Positions 17,405-26,082 of a stretch of 61,939 bases of DNA are shown here, piece by piece. Location of the stretch: positions 1 through 61,939 of the forward strand of contig NZ_JAFHKT010000129.1 of assembly GCF_017052465.1 (NCBI RefSeq). The letters run 5' to 3'. Under the pieces are notes generated by a model that saw nothing but the letters and a program-made list of their open reading frames with translations, was not told the DNA's origin and made no database searches. Source of the DNA: Arthrobacter pascens. GTDB lineage: Bacteria > Actinomycetota > Actinomycetes > Actinomycetales > Micrococcaceae. Each line of letters begins with the position of its first letter. Position 1 is the stretch's first letter. A program made the position numbers and the translations under genes.

Positions 17405-17579
17405 GTTCAAGTCCTCTGGTTGGAAGGTCCCCTCCATACTTTCACTTGTTCGCCGCCTTTCGGGAGCAGACAATGGTGTTGATTCCCACGTCAGCGGCTC
17501 AGCGCTCCGACGGGCACGTGGCGGGCAAGCGCCTCGATACCCTGTCCATAACAGGCGACTCCGAACGACGGTACTGCTG

Positions 17580-18500
17580 ATGCACTTTCGAGGTTCCCCT
17601 GCCGTTTCCCGCGCCGTACCCGCGTCCCTCATCAGGAAGCACCCCGTGGCAGCCTTCCTCGTTCTTGCCATCCTTCTGTCCTGGGCCGCCCAGATCCTGT
17701 CCCTCCTGCTGGTTGGGAACATCCTGCCCGGGATCCTGGCCGAGCTGCTGATCCTGCTGGGGACGTCGGTTCTTGTCACCGGAGCCGCTGACGGACGGCG
17801 GGGAGTGCGCGAACTCTTCCGCCGGGCATTCCGATGGCGTGTGGGTTTCGGCTGGTACGCTGCAGCGCTGCTGGCCCTTCCGGCGCTGACTGTGCTCGTT
17901 GCCGCCGCCTCCGGTACCTTCCACGAGCCCGCCGACGGCTGGGCGGCGCTGCTGGGCAACTACCTGCTGAACACCGTGCTCATCGGTGCCCTCCTTGGCA
18001 ACATCTGGGAGGAGCTGGCCTGGACCGGTGTGGTGCAGCACCGGATGATGGACCGGCACCGGATGGTGGTCGCGGCCCTGCTGACTGCTGTCCCGTTCGC
18101 GCTCATACACCTGCCCTTCGCCTTCGCGGAGAAGGGTCTCACCGCCACGCCGCTGGCTGACGTGGCCGTCTCCTGGGCGGTCCTGTTCCTGTTCGCCCCG
18201 TTCTTCCGCGTCCTTATGGGCCTGGCCTACGTGGGAACGGGCTACAGCCTGCTGGTTGTGGGGCTGCTGCACGCTTCCTTCAACGCCTCCGCGGCGACAA
18301 AGCTGGACGTGTTCGACGGCGACTGGCAGCAGATTGCCGCGCTGATCGTCCTGCTCGCCGCCGCCATGTCGCTGCGCGGCATCCGCGGTAGGCGCCCCGC
18401 AGGTCAAGGCGGGCCCGAACGGACACTTAAGCACCCCGCCGAGCGGTTGCGGAACCGCCCGCCGGAGGAGACCGGACATGGCGCACCATCCGCCGGCTGA
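17580..18500 (+). CDS. CPBP-family intramembrane metalloprotease (first of a pair)
   Basis: A 306-residue protein with about seven or eight membrane helices. CPBP/Rce1-like catalytic residues are visible: Glu144-Glu145 in WEELAWTGVV, His177 in ALIHLPF, and His231 and Asn235 in LHASFN. Bacterial members act in the membrane, often as putative immunity or prenyl-protease-like proteins; the substrate is unknown. I start at the ATG at 17580. The last residues are read from a dispersed repeat element (18416-18437), giving a non-conserved hydrophilic tail. Its end overlaps the next CPBP gene by 23 bases, so both are made from one transcript. Confidence 0.85.
   Translation: MHFRGSPAVSRAVPASLIRKHPVAAFLVLAILLSWAAQILSLLLVGNILPGILAELLILLGTSVLVTGAADGRRGVRELFRRAFRWRVGFGWYAAALLALPALTVLVAAASGTFHEPADGWAALLGNYLLNTVLIGALLGNIWEELAWTGVVQHRMMDRHRMVVAALLTAVPFALIHLPFAFAEKGLTATPLADVAVSWAVLFLFAPFFRVLMGLAYVGTGYSLLVVGLLHASFNASAATKLDVFDGDWQQIAALIVLLAAAMSLRGIRGRRPAGQGGPERTLKHPAERLRNRPPEETGHGAPSAG
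18416..18437 (+). repeat. Dispersed repeat copy inside the CPBP gene end
   Basis: Contains GAACGGACACTTAAGCACC, matching copies at 33649-33671 and 43985-44042. Here it is translated as part of the C-terminal tail of the first CPBP protein, just before the next gene starts. Confidence 0.7.
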
Positions 18501-19380
18501 GGAACGCGACCGCACACAGTCCTGGCCGGCCAACCGGCGGCTCACGATGTTCTTTGTGCTGGCCTTCCTCATCTCCTGGCTGCTCTGGCCGCTGACCCTT
18601 CTCAACCCGGAGAGCTCACCCCTGATCCCGATCGGGCCAGCCGTGGCCGCGGTCCTGGTCGCTGGCTTCTCCGGCGGAAAGGCCGCCCTGCTGCGGCTGC
18701 TGCGGCAGTTGGGCCGTTGGCGCGTCCCGGTGCACTGGTACGCGCTGAGCCTGGGGCTGCCCTGCGCTCTGGTGGTGGCGTCCGCGGCATTGACTGTGGC
18801 CGGCGGCGCGCCCGCCCCGGACCTCGGCCCGAACCCGGGGTGGTTCATGCTGATCGGCACGTTCGCATCAACCCTGGTGGTGGTGGGTCTGTTCGAGGAG
18901 CTGGGATGGCGCGGCTACGCCCTGCCCCTGCTGCAGCAGAACCACACCGCGCTGGCCGCCGCCCTGCTGCTCGGCGTCGTGTGGGGCCTGTGGCACCTAC
19001 CCGAACTGGTCTCGGACCCCAGCGGGCAGCGCCCGCCGGTTCCGTTCCTGCTCATGGTCATCGCCCAGTCCGTGCTGCTGGCCTGGATCTACAACGGCAC
19101 CGCCACCGTCGGCCGCCAGTCCGCTGCCGCCTCCGGTCGGCGGACCGCGGAAGACTCCTCCGCGGTCACCGGAAGCGTACCCCTCTGCATGATCTTCCAC
19201 GCCGCGTTCAACACCTGCGGGGCCTTGATTTTTCCGGCACTGGCGGGGCCTCACTACCTCACGCTCTGGTGGACTCTCGCGCTGCTCCATGTGCTGGCGG
19301 CACTCGTGGTCATCGGCTACGCGGGGCCCTCCCGTCTGGTCCGCACTCTTGACATGAGGGCCCTCCATGGGATTACCTAA
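18478..19380 (+). CDS. CPBP-family intramembrane metalloprotease (second of a pair)
   Basis: A 300-residue polytopic membrane protein of the same family as its overlapping neighbour. Glu140-Glu141 in FEELGWRGYALP, His173 in LWHLPEL and His241/Asn245 in FHAAFN give a complete CPBP active-site set. A hydrophilic loop of about 30 residues (TVGRQSAAASGRRTAEDSS) lies before the last motif and is longer than usual. GGAGGAG precedes the ATG. The two genes are related but clearly diverged, so the duplication is not recent. The downstream end overlaps a TetR-type operator that serves the paa genes. Confidence 0.86.
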   Translation: MAHHPPAEERDRTQSWPANRRLTMFFVLAFLISWLLWPLTLLNPESSPLIPIGPAVAAVLVAGFSGGKAALLRLLRQLGRWRVPVHWYALSLGLPCALVVASAALTVAGGAPAPDLGPNPGWFMLIGTFASTLVVVGLFEELGWRGYALPLLQQNHTALAAALLLGVVWGLWHLPELVSDPSGQRPPVPFLLMVIAQSVLLAWIYNGTATVGRQSAAASGRRTAEDSSAVTGSVPLCMIFHAAFNTCGALIFPALAGPHYLTLWWTLALLHVLAALVVIGYAGPSRLVRTLDMRALHGIT

Positions 19381-19396
19381 TGAACATTCGGTATAT
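19375..19396. promoter_or_regulatory. Candidate PaaR operator A
   Basis: ATGAACATTCGGTATAT lies between the second CPBP gene and the thioesterase-paaK unit. Read on the minus strand it gives ATACCGAATGTTCAT, which matches site B (21429-21450) at nearly every position. The conserved half is ACCG-N2-YG-N2-C. Confidence 0.6.
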
Positions 19397-19416
19397 AAAG
19401 CTGGAGGCAATGACGC

Positions 19417-19983
19417 ATGGCTGGAACGACAATTTCCGGGGTACCCCACCCGATCCTCGAGAACGACTACGCCTCCGAGTGGATGGGAATCGAGGTCCTG
19501 TCCCTCGGGGACGGCGAGGCCACCATCCGCATGACCCTCCGGCAGGAAATGCTCAACGGCTTCGGAATGGCGCACGGCGGAATGATCTTCGCCTTCGCTG
19601 ACACCGCTTTCGCCCTCGCCTGCAACCCGGCCACACCGGCTGCCGGCCCGGGAACCCCCGGCTCCGAGACTTCCGGCCCGGGAACCCCCGGTTCCGCAGA
19701 GGCAGCGGACGCCGACGGCGGTACCGGCGCCGCGGGCGCCGCAACTGACAGCATCACTGTTGCGTCCGGCGTCGACATCAACTTCCTCAAGCCGGCCTTC
19801 CAGGGCCAGGTGATCACCGCCGTCGCCCACCGCCGTTCCAGCGCGGGCCGCAGCGGCCTCTACGACATCCAGATCTTCGCCGCCGACCCCGGTTCCGAGA
19901 TCAGTTCCGGCAAGCCGGGAGAACTCATTGCCGAGTTCCGCGGGCGCAGCCGCACCATCCCCAAGAGTAGGAACAAATCATGA
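19417..19983 (+). CDS. paaI: PaaI-type hotdog acyl-CoA thioesterase with low-complexity insertion
   Basis: A 188-residue hotdog protein. The core motif GFGMAHGGMIFAFADTAFALAC and the strand SGVDINFLKPAFQGQ are typical of PaaI, which hydrolyses (hydroxy)phenylacetyl-CoA and protects the CoA pool in phenylacetate degradation. Between Cys69 and Asp111 it carries an extra 40 residues rich in Gly, Pro, Ala and Thr, including an imperfect 10-residue repeat (GPGTPGSETS then GPGTPGSAEA). The usual length is about 140 residues. The insertion replaces a loop before the substrate strand, so activity may persist. It overlaps paaK by four bases (ATGA) and follows operator A. Confidence 0.88.
   Translation: MAGTTISGVPHPILENDYASEWMGIEVLSLGDGEATIRMTLRQEMLNGFGMAHGGMIFAFADTAFALACNPATPAAGPGTPGSETSGPGTPGSAEAADADGGTGAAGAATDSITVASGVDINFLKPAFQGQVITAVAHRRSSAGRSGLYDIQIFAADPGSEISSGKPGELIAEFRGRSRTIPKSRNKS
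19643..19695 (+). repeat. 30-bp period direct repeat inside paaI
   Basis: The 19-mer CCGGCCCGGGAACCCCCGG occurs at 19643 and again at 19673, an in-frame duplication of ten codons within the hotdog insertion. Confidence 0.8.
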
Positions 19984-21353
19984 CCCTCCACGCCACTGAA
20001 CCCAACGCCGCCTCCTCCGGAGCCACGGCGGCGCACGCCACCGACGCCGTGCTGGACCCCGAGGAGACCATGTCCCGGGATGAGCTTGAGGCGCTTCAGC
20101 TCAGCCGCCTGCAGCACACCCTGGCGTACGCCTACGAGCGCGTGCCGCTGTACAAGCGCAAGTTCGACGACGCCGGCATCCACCCCGCAGACCTCCGCGA
20201 GCTGTCCGACCTCGGCAACTTCCCCTTCACCACCAAGGACGACCTGCGCCGGGAGTATCCGTTCGGCATGTTCGCCGTGCCGCAGAGCGAAGTAGCCCGG
20301 GTGCACGCAAGCTCGGGTACCACGGGCCGGCCCACCGTCGTCGGCTACACCAAGCAGGACCTTGCCGACTGGGCCAAGCTCGTGGCCCGCTGCCTCCGCG
20401 CCTCCGGCGTCCGTCCCGGCATGAAGGTCCACAACGCGTACGGCTACGGCCTCTTCACCGGCGGACTCGGCGCCCACGCCGGCGCAGAAGCACTGGGCTG
20501 CACGGTCATCCCCATGTCCGGAGGCCAGACCGAGCGGCAGATCCAGCTGATCCAGGACTTCGAGCCGGACGCCATCCTGGCCACCCCCACGTACCTGCTG
20601 ACCATCGCCGACGCCATGGCGCACATGGGCATCGACCCCACGTCCACCTCGCTGAAGTACGCGGTGCTCGGCGCCGAACCGTGGACGCAGGAGATGCGCC
20701 ACGAACTCGAAGTCACCATGAACATCAAGGCCTGCGACATTTACGGCCTGTCCGAGGTGATGGGTCCGGGTGTAGCCGGCGAATGCGTGGAAACCCAGGA
20801 CGGCAGCCACATCTGGGAGGACCACTTCCGCCCGGAAATCATCGACCCCTTCAACCCCGCGCCCGGCAAGGAAAACGTCCTGGCCGACGGCGAGCACGGC
20901 GAACTCGTCTTCACCTCGCTCACCAAGGAAGCCCTGCCGATCATCAGGTACCGCACCAAGGACCTCACGCGCCTGCTCCCCGGCACCGCCCGCCCCGCCC
21001 ACCGCCGGATGGGCCGCATCACCGGCCGCAGCGACGACATGATCATCCTCCGCGGCGTGAACCTCTTCCCGTCCCAGATCGAGGAAATCGCCCTGCGCAT
21101 CCCCGAGCTCAGCCCGCACTTCCAGCTCGTGCTCACCCGGCCCGAAGGCCAGCGCATGGACCAGCTGACGGTGAAGATCGAGCGCCGGGAATCCGTCCCG
21201 GCAGAGGCAACTACGACGGCGGCCCGCACCCTGCGCGAGCAGATCAAGATCCACGTGGGTTCTTCGTGCACGGTGGATGTGGTGGAGCCCGGGTCGCTTG
21301 AGCGCTCCAGCGGCAAGCTGCGCCGGATCTACGACATGCGTCCCAAGGGGTAG
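19980..21353 (+). CDS. paaK: Phenylacetate-CoA ligase
   Basis: A 457-residue ANL-superfamily enzyme that activates phenylacetate to its CoA thioester using ATP, the first step of the pathway. The adenylation motif HASSGTTGRPTVVGYT, the segment YGYGLFTGGLGAHAG typical of PaaK, and the C-terminal GRSDDMIILRGVNLFPSQIE hinge are all seen; ERSSGKLRRIYD carries the catalytic Lys region. A poorly conserved N-terminal extension of about 25 residues precedes DPEETMSRDEL. It overlaps the thioesterase gene and ends at a strong terminator, so the two form a transcription unit under operator A. Confidence 0.96.
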   Translation: MTLHATEPNAASSGATAAHATDAVLDPEETMSRDELEALQLSRLQHTLAYAYERVPLYKRKFDDAGIHPADLRELSDLGNFPFTTKDDLRREYPFGMFAVPQSEVARVHASSGTTGRPTVVGYTKQDLADWAKLVARCLRASGVRPGMKVHNAYGYGLFTGGLGAHAGAEALGCTVIPMSGGQTERQIQLIQDFEPDAILATPTYLLTIADAMAHMGIDPTSTSLKYAVLGAEPWTQEMRHELEVTMNIKACDIYGLSEVMGPGVAGECVETQDGSHIWEDHFRPEIIDPFNPAPGKENVLADGEHGELVFTSLTKEALPIIRYRTKDLTRLLPGTARPAHRRMGRITGRSDDMIILRGVNLFPSQIEEIALRIPELSPHFQLVLTRPEGQRMDQLTVKIERRESVPAEATTTAARTLREQIKIHVGSSCTVDVVEPGSLERSSGKLRRIYDMRPKG

Positions 21354-21376
21354 ACGCCGGCACTCTTCCCGGATCT

Positions 21377-21416
21377 GCGGTGGGCTGCCCAAGGGGCGGC
21401 CCACCGCTTTTGTTTT
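21377..21416 (+). terminator. Intrinsic terminator after paaK
   Basis: GCGGTGGGCTGCCC pairs with GGGCGGCCCACCGC around an AAG loop (one G-T position), followed directly by TTTTGTTTT. A strong rho-independent terminator. Confidence 0.9.
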
Positions 21417-21428
21417 CGCCCTCGCTTG

Positions 21429-21450
21429 GATTACCGAACGTTCATGAGAA
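21429..21450. promoter_or_regulatory. Candidate PaaR operator B (autoregulation)
   Basis: ATTACCGAACGTTCATGAG lies 11 bases before the ATG of the TetR gene and nearly repeats operator A in the opposite orientation. Its position suggests the regulator represses its own promoter. Confidence 0.6.
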
Positions 21451-21460
21451 AATAGCCAGT

Positions 21461-22078
21461 ATGCCCAGCACAGCAGCAAGTACAACAGCACCCACGAAGC
21501 GCGGCCGTCCCGGATACGACCAGCAGTCCGTGCTGCTGATCGCCGTCGACGTCTTCAACCGGCATGGCTACGACGCCACGTCCATGGGCATTCTCGCTGA
21601 GAACCTGGGCATTTCGAAGTCCGCAATCTACCATCACGTGCCCTCCAAGGGCGATCTGCTGAAGCTCGCGCTTGACCACGCGCTCGGCGGCCTCGAGGCA
21701 ATTCTCGAGGAGCCGGGGGCGACGTCCGGCGCCGCGGACGCGCGGTTGGAGTTCGTGCTGCGCCAGACCATCGCCGTCCTGGTGGACCGGCTGCCGTTCG
21801 TCACCCTGCTGCTGCGGCTGCGCGGCAACACAGACATCGAACGCAACGCCCTGGAACGACGGCGCGCCTTCGACCACAAGGTGGCAGTGCTGATTTCTGC
21901 GGCCAGGGATGAGGGTTCGCTGCGGCAGGACATCGACCCCCGCACCGTGACCCGCCTCCTGTTCGGCACCATCAACTCCATCGTGGAGTGGTACAAACCG
22001 GGCGGTTCGCTGTCACCCGAAAAGCTGGCGGACGACGTCATCACCATGGCCTTCGACGGCCTCCACGCGAAGCCTTGA
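21461..22078 (+). CDS. TetR-family regulator, probable repressor of the paa genes
   Basis: A 205-residue repressor. The N-terminal helix-turn-helix reads DQQSVLLIAVDVFNRHGYDA then MGILAENLGISKSAIYHHVP, the TetR signature; the C-terminal two thirds are the effector-binding domain. The start used is the ATG after the disordered Ser/Thr/Ala leader (MPSTAASTTAPTKRGRPG). Its location right after paaK and the presence of four similar palindromes before the paa units in this window suggest it is the PaaR-type repressor released by phenylacetyl-CoA. This assignment is by context; other TetR proteins could bind the same sites. Confidence 0.85.
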   Translation: MPSTAASTTAPTKRGRPGYDQQSVLLIAVDVFNRHGYDATSMGILAENLGISKSAIYHHVPSKGDLLKLALDHALGGLEAILEEPGATSGAADARLEFVLRQTIAVLVDRLPFVTLLLRLRGNTDIERNALERRRAFDHKVAVLISAARDEGSLRQDIDPRTVTRLLFGTINSIVEWYKPGGSLSPEKLADDVITMAFDGLHAKP

Positions 22079-22135
22079 CCCGGGTGGCCCCGGTACCCGT
22101 TGACGCCGGATGGCCGCTGCACCCACGCTGAATGC

Positions 22136-22966
22136 ATGGCCACGAAACTGTCCGAGCTTCTCTTCGGCGCATTTCCTGATCTCCGCTACCAGCCAACCGC
22201 CAAAAGGGTCCGCGCGGACTTTGAAGGAAGCCCCGTCGTCGACACCCAAGAGGCGCTCCTGGTATGGGAGCCGAAACGGGTCACGCCGGTCTACGCCGTT
22301 CGGGAAAAGGACCTTCTGGTCCGGCTCCGGCGCCCCGAAGCCGAAGGCGGCAGCACCGAGGAGCATCCGTTTGCCTGGTCAACCAGCGGACAGACCGGCC
22401 TGGACCCGAGAACCGGCTTCCGGCGCCACACCGCTCCCGGGGAGGAACTGGACGTCGTCGGCTCGGCATTCACCGCCGCGCATGCCGCCTTCCGCCCCTC
22501 CGATCCTGACCTTGAAGGCTATGTCGTGCTGGATTTCAAGGCCTTCCACTGGCTCGAGGACCAGGAGGAAATCATCGGCCACCCCCGCGACCCGTTCCAC
22601 CGGGTCGACGTCCGGGCGACGCTGCGGCGCGTTGAGGTAATGCTCGACGGCGTGAAACTCGCCGACACTGTGGGCGCCCAGCTGCTGTACGAGACCATGC
22701 TGCCGGTCCGCTACTACATCCCGCCCGAGGACGTCCGGCTCGATCTGCTGGAGGCGAGCCCGCGCCGGACCGTCTGCCCGTACAAGGGTGAGGCGAGGTA
22801 CTGGAGCCTCCCCGGCTCAGAACGCGGGAAGAACATCGCCTGGGCCTATGACTCCCGGTTCATCGACGCCCAGCAGATCCACGGGCTGGTCTGCTTCTTC
22901 GACGAGCGGGCGGACGTTGCCGTGGACGGCGAGCTCCAGCCGCACCCGATCACCCCCTGGTCCTAA
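22136..22966 (+). CDS. DUF427 tandem-domain protein
   Basis: A 276-residue protein. The second half contains the DUF427 core: MLPVRYYIPPEDVRLDLLE, TVCPYKGEARYWSL, NIAWAYD, then ALVCFFDE-type sequence (GLVCFFDERADVAVDG). The first half has a weaker related fold (VVDTQEALLVWEPKRVTPVYAV). DUF427 proteins are small beta-rich proteins of unknown biochemical role, often found as duplicated domains in actinobacteria. The ATG at 22136 fits a weak leaderless arrangement: TTGACG, 18 bases, CACGCT, six bases, ATG. A period-32 repeat array begins two bases after the stop. Confidence 0.85.
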   Translation: MATKLSELLFGAFPDLRYQPTAKRVRADFEGSPVVDTQEALLVWEPKRVTPVYAVREKDLLVRLRRPEAEGGSTEEHPFAWSTSGQTGLDPRTGFRRHTAPGEELDVVGSAFTAAHAAFRPSDPDLEGYVVLDFKAFHWLEDQEEIIGHPRDPFHRVDVRATLRRVEVMLDGVKLADTVGAQLLYETMLPVRYYIPPEDVRLDLLEASPRRTVCPYKGEARYWSLPGSERGKNIAWAYDSRFIDAQQIHGLVCFFDERADVAVDGELQPHPITPWS

Positions 22967-22968
22967 CC

Positions 22969-23112
22969 CAAACCCTCCCTCACCTCCCGCCACCCAAAAC
23001 CAAACCCTCCCTCACCTTTCGCCGCCCAAAACCAAACCCTCCCTCACCTTTCGCCGCCCAAAACCAAACCCTCCCTCGCCTTTCGCCGCCCAAAACCAAA
23101 CCCTCCCTCACC
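22969..23112. repeat. Tandem array of a 32-bp unit, 4.5 copies
   Basis: Units begin with CAAACCCTCCCTCACC and continue TTTCGCCGCCCAAAAC at 22969, 23001, 23033, 23065 and (partial) 23097. The first copy differs at four bases and the fourth at one. Copies abut with no spacers, so this is not a CRISPR. The minus strand reads GGTGAGGGAGGGTTTGG, similar to the array at 23705-23787. Confidence 0.95.
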
Positions 23113-23160
23113 ACGGTGAGGAAGGGCTTGGAAAGAACTGCCGCGGAAGCAGGGGATTGG

Positions 23161-23568
23161 TCAGAGCTGGTATTCGGCCTGCCGCCCCAAGGTTTCGTGG
23201 ACGCAGAGAATGTTGTTTTCCGTGTCCATGAACCAGGCGCACTTCTCGGCGTCGGTTGTACAGATGTGGTTTTCGGTCTTGAGATCCGGCCGGTCATAGT
23301 CCTGGAACCGGACGCCCTTGGACTCCATGTCCTGAACGGTCCGCTCGATGTCCCTGACCTCGAAACTCAACGTGGTGTGCTCAGAGTGCTTGCCGTCCCT
23401 GACAGGCATCAACTGCAGCATGGGGCCGCCTTCACTGCCGAACAATTCGCTTCCGTCGTCTGCCACGCCACGATGAGGGAGTCCAAGTGTTTCCGCGTAA
23501 AAACGACGGGCGCGCTCTTTGTCATCCACCGGCAGGACAGTTGTGGCTGTGTTTAGTACTAGGGTCAT
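23161..23568 (-). CDS. VOC-family (glyoxalase/bleomycin-resistance-like) protein
   Basis: A 135-residue single-chain VOC protein with two beta-alpha-beta-beta-beta modules: NTATTVLPVDDKERARRFYA then LGLPHRG in the first, and TTLSFEVRDIERTVQDMESK then FMDTENNILCVHE in the second. The final Glu in VHE is in the usual metal-ligand position. Substrate unknown; family members include dioxygenases, isomerases and binding proteins. GGAGG lies nine bases before the ATG. The gene is bracketed on both sides by related period-32 tandem arrays and is not in an operon. Confidence 0.85.
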   Translation of the reverse strand: MTLVLNTATTVLPVDDKERARRFYAETLGLPHRGVADDGSELFGSEGGPMLQLMPVRDGKHSEHTTLSFEVRDIERTVQDMESKGVRFQDYDRPDLKTENHICTTDAEKCAWFMDTENNILCVHETLGRQAEYQL

Positions 23569-23704
23569 TTCGCCACCTCCTACGGAGCACATTTTAAGCC
23601 CGCGGACCTCCGAAAGATCAGGCTAAATTTGCACGCCAGGCACCGCTCAAACACGGCCTAAAACGCTCCCTCACATCCTGCAGTCCACCCCCGCTCTCCC
23701 ACAC

Positions 23705-23787
23705 GAAGTGAGGGAGCGTCCGGGAAAGACCTACAGAAAGTGAGGGAGCGTCCGGGAAAAACCCACAGAAAGTGAGGGAGCGTCGGG
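23705..23787. repeat. Second period-32 tandem array, about 2.5 copies
   Basis: GTGAGGGAGCGTCCGGGAAA recurs at 23708 and 23740, and GTGAGGGAGCGTCGGG at 23772, exactly 32 bases apart. An inverted half-copy ACGCTCCCTCAC lies at 23663-23674. The last unit ends at the paaZ stop codon. Confidence 0.95.
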
Positions 23788-25899
23788 TTATTTCTCCACG
23801 AGGGTGAGGACGTCGTAGGTGGCCACGATTTCGTCGTTCTGGTTGGTCAGGACGGCGTCCCAGGCCACTTCGCCGTACTCGTCCGTTTCGCGCGGGGTGA
23901 TCTTCTTGGCCGTCAGCGTCACGCGGATGGAGTCCCCGGCGGCCACCGGTGTGATGAAGCGCAGGTTCTCCAGGCCGGAGTTGGCGAGTACAGGACCCGG
24001 AGCCGGCTCCACGAACAGTCCCGCGGCCCAGCTCAACAGCAGGTAGCCGTGCGCCACGATGCCGGGGAAGAACGGGTTGGCTTCCGCGGCTTCCTGGTTG
24101 GTGTGGGCGTAGAAGGTGTCGCCAGTGGAGTTGGCGAAGGCCGTGATGTCCTCCAAGGTAACCTCGCGCAGCCCGGAGCGGACGGCGTCGCCGATCCGCA
24201 GCGTCTCCAGCGACTTCCGGAACGGGTGGGTTCCTTCGGTGTCGACCGTGAAGTTGCGGTCCGCGCCCGGGTGCCAGACGCCGGTCACGGCCGTCAGCAT
24301 GTTGGGCGAGCCCTGAATGGCCGTGCGCTGCATGTGGTGCATCACCGAGCGGATGCCGCCCAGTTCCTCGCCGCCGCCGGCGCGGCCGGGTCCGCCATGG
24401 ACCAGGTGCGGCACCGGGGAGCCGTGGCCGGTGGAGCTGCGGGCGTCCTCGCGGTTGAGCATCAGCACGCGGCCGTGGTGTGCGGCGATGCCCGTGACCA
24501 GTTCCTGCGCGACTGCGGGATCGTTGGTGCAGACAGATGCGACGAGCGAGCCGCCACCGCGGGCGGCGAGGCGGACGGCGTCGGGAATGTCCTTGTACCC
24601 GATCACGGACGAAACCGGGCCAAAGGCCTCCAGCGAGTGGACCTGCTCCGCCTCGGCGTCCGCCCAGCTGAGCAGCACCGGAGACATGAAGGCGCCGCCC
24701 TCGACGACGCCCGTTGCGCCGTCCGCACTGGTGACCGACGGCGAATCCAGCGTTCCGTACGCCAGTTCGCCGCCGGCGTCGAGCATGGACTGCACGGCGG
24801 CGCGGACGTCGGCGAGCTGCTCCAGGGAGGCGAGGGCGCCCATGGTGACACCCTCGGCGCGGGGATCGCCGAGCACCACGCGCTGCTCAACCCTGGCGCC
24901 AATCGCGGAGATGACCGCCGGCACCAGCTCCTGCGGCACGATGGCGCGGCGGATGGAGGTGCACTTCTGGCCGGCCTTGACCGTCATTTCCGTGACTACG
25001 GACTTGATGAAGGCGTCGAACTCCGGGGTTCCTTCGACGGCGTCCGGGCCGAGGATGGCCGCGTTGAGGGAGTCGGTCTCTGAGGTGAAGCGAACGCCGC
25101 CCTGCACCACGTTCGGGTGCGACTTGAGCGACTGCGCGGTGGACGCGGAACCGGTGAAGGCAACGAGGTCGCGGTAATCCAACACGTCCAGCAGCCCGCG
25201 GACGGACCCGGAAATGAGCTGCAGCGAGCCCTTGGGCAGGATGTTGGACTCAACGATGGCCTTCACCACGGCGGCGGCCACATAGCCGGTTGGGGTGGCG
25301 GGCTTGACGATGGTGGGGACGCCGGCGATGAACGCGGGTGCGAGCTTTTCCAGCATGCCCCAGACCGGGAAGTTGAAGGCGTTGATCTGCACGGCGACGC
25401 CCGGGATGCGGGTGTAGATGTGCTCGCCGGCGAAGGAGCCGTCCTTGGACAGCACCTCCATGGGCCCGTCCACCACAACCTGCGAGTTGGGGAGCTCGCG
25501 CCGCCCCTTGGAGCCGAACGTGAACAGCACGCCGATGCCGCCGTCAATGTCGATCATCGAGTCGATCTTGGTGGCGCCGGTCTGGGCCGAGAACGTGTAG
25601 AAGTGCTCGCGCCGGGCGTTCAGGTACTGCGCCAGCTCCTTGAGCTTGAGGGCGCGCTGGTGGAACGTGAGCTTGCCGAGTTCCGTCTGGCCGGTGGTGC
25701 GGCCGTAATCCACGACGGCGGCAAGGTCCAGCCCGTCGGTACTCACCTTCGCGAGGATTTCGCCGGTACTCGCATCGCGCACGGGGACAGCGGACGCGGC
25801 AGAACCGGCGTCGGGAGTCCACCAGGAGTCCTGCACAAAACTGGGCACGGTCTCGACCGTGTCCAGGGAGGGCTTGGGAGCGGTAGCGGTTGTGGTCAT
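23788..25899 (-). CDS. paaZ: Bifunctional oxepin-CoA hydrolase / semialdehyde dehydrogenase
   Basis: A 703-residue fusion of an aldehyde dehydrogenase (about 1-530) and a MaoC-type hydratase (about 555-703). It opens the oxepin-CoA ring and oxidises the resulting semialdehyde in the phenylacetate pathway. In the dehydrogenase, Glu274 lies in FTSETDS and Cys313 in [12 protein letters not shown], 39 residues apart, matching the spacing in the E. coli enzyme as I remember it. The hydratase part shows [20 protein letters not shown] and [13 protein letters not shown]. Its start faces the divergent thioesterase gene, with operator C between. The ring-epoxidising PaaABCDE complex that makes its substrate is not encoded in this window. 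Confidence 0.96.
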   Translation of the reverse strand: MTTTATAPKPSLDTVETVPSFVQDSWWTPDAGSAASAVPVRDASTGEILAKVSTDGLDLAAVVDYGRTTGQTELGKLTFHQRALKLKELAQYLNARREHFYTFSAQTGATKIDSMIDIDGGIGVLFTFGSKGRRELPNSQVVVDGPMEVLSKDGSFAGEHIYTRIPGVAVQINAFNFPVWGMLEKLAPAFIAGVPTIVKPATPTGYVAAAVVKAIVESNILPKGSLQLISGSVRGLLDVLDYRDLVAFTGSASTAQSLKSHPNVVQGGVRFTSETDSLNAAILGPDAVEGTPEFDAFIKSVVTEMTVKAGQKCTSIRRAIVPQELVPAVISAIGARVEQRVVLGDPRAEGVTMGALASLEQLADVRAAVQSMLDAGGELAYGTLDSPSVTSADGATGVVEGGAFMSPVLLSWADAEAEQVHSLEAFGPVSSVIGYKDIPDAVRLAARGGGSLVASVCTNDPAVAQELVTGIAAHHGRVLMLNREDARSSTGHGSPVPHLVHGGPGRAGGGEELGGIRSVMHHMQRTAIQGSPNMLTAVTGVWHPGADRNFTVDTEGTHPFRKSLETLRIGDAVRSGLREVTLEDITAFANSTGDTFYAHTNQEAAEANPFFPGIVAHGYLLLSWAAGLFVEPAPGPVLANSGLENLRFITPVAAGDSIRVTLTAKKITPRETDEYGEVAWDAVLTNQNDEIVATYDVLTLVEK

Positions 25900-25965
25900 C
25901 GTTGACGGGTCCTTCCAACGCGGAACAAAGAAATCCGGGCGATCCGGCAAACCGGCCAGCGCATT

Positions 25966-25987
25966 ACTGACCGTCCGTTCGGTAATA
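25966..25987. promoter_or_regulatory. Candidate PaaR operator C, between divergent paaZ and thioesterase
   Basis: ACTGACCGTCCGTTCGGTAA is the best of the four sites, a near-complete palindrome of the form ACTNACCG-N2-CG-N2-CGGTNA. From memory, this matches the motif described for the corynebacterial TetR regulator PaaR. It sits 67 bases before paaZ and 96 bases before the gene at 26083, so it can control both. Confidence 0.75.
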
Positions 25988-26082
25988 TGTCTACAGTACA
26001 TGAATGTCCCGTGCTGCACACTAGGTCGCAGCACACTGGCCCGGCCACCTTCCGGGTTCCGACACCATCCTGAGGAGACCAC

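Noticed and set aside
17405..17959. N-terminal extension of pta
   Set aside because: Non-conserved, Arg/Ser-rich, and antisense to the CPBP gene; the ATG at 17404 has a ribosome site and starts at the conserved P-loop domain.
19860..21491. 543-codon minus-strand ORF
   Set aside because: Lies opposite paaI and paaK; no domain recognised and it runs through the terminator and operator B.
22969..23112. Regular 32-bp repeats suggesting a CRISPR array
   Set aside because: Units abut directly with no unique spacers and no cas gene is in the window.
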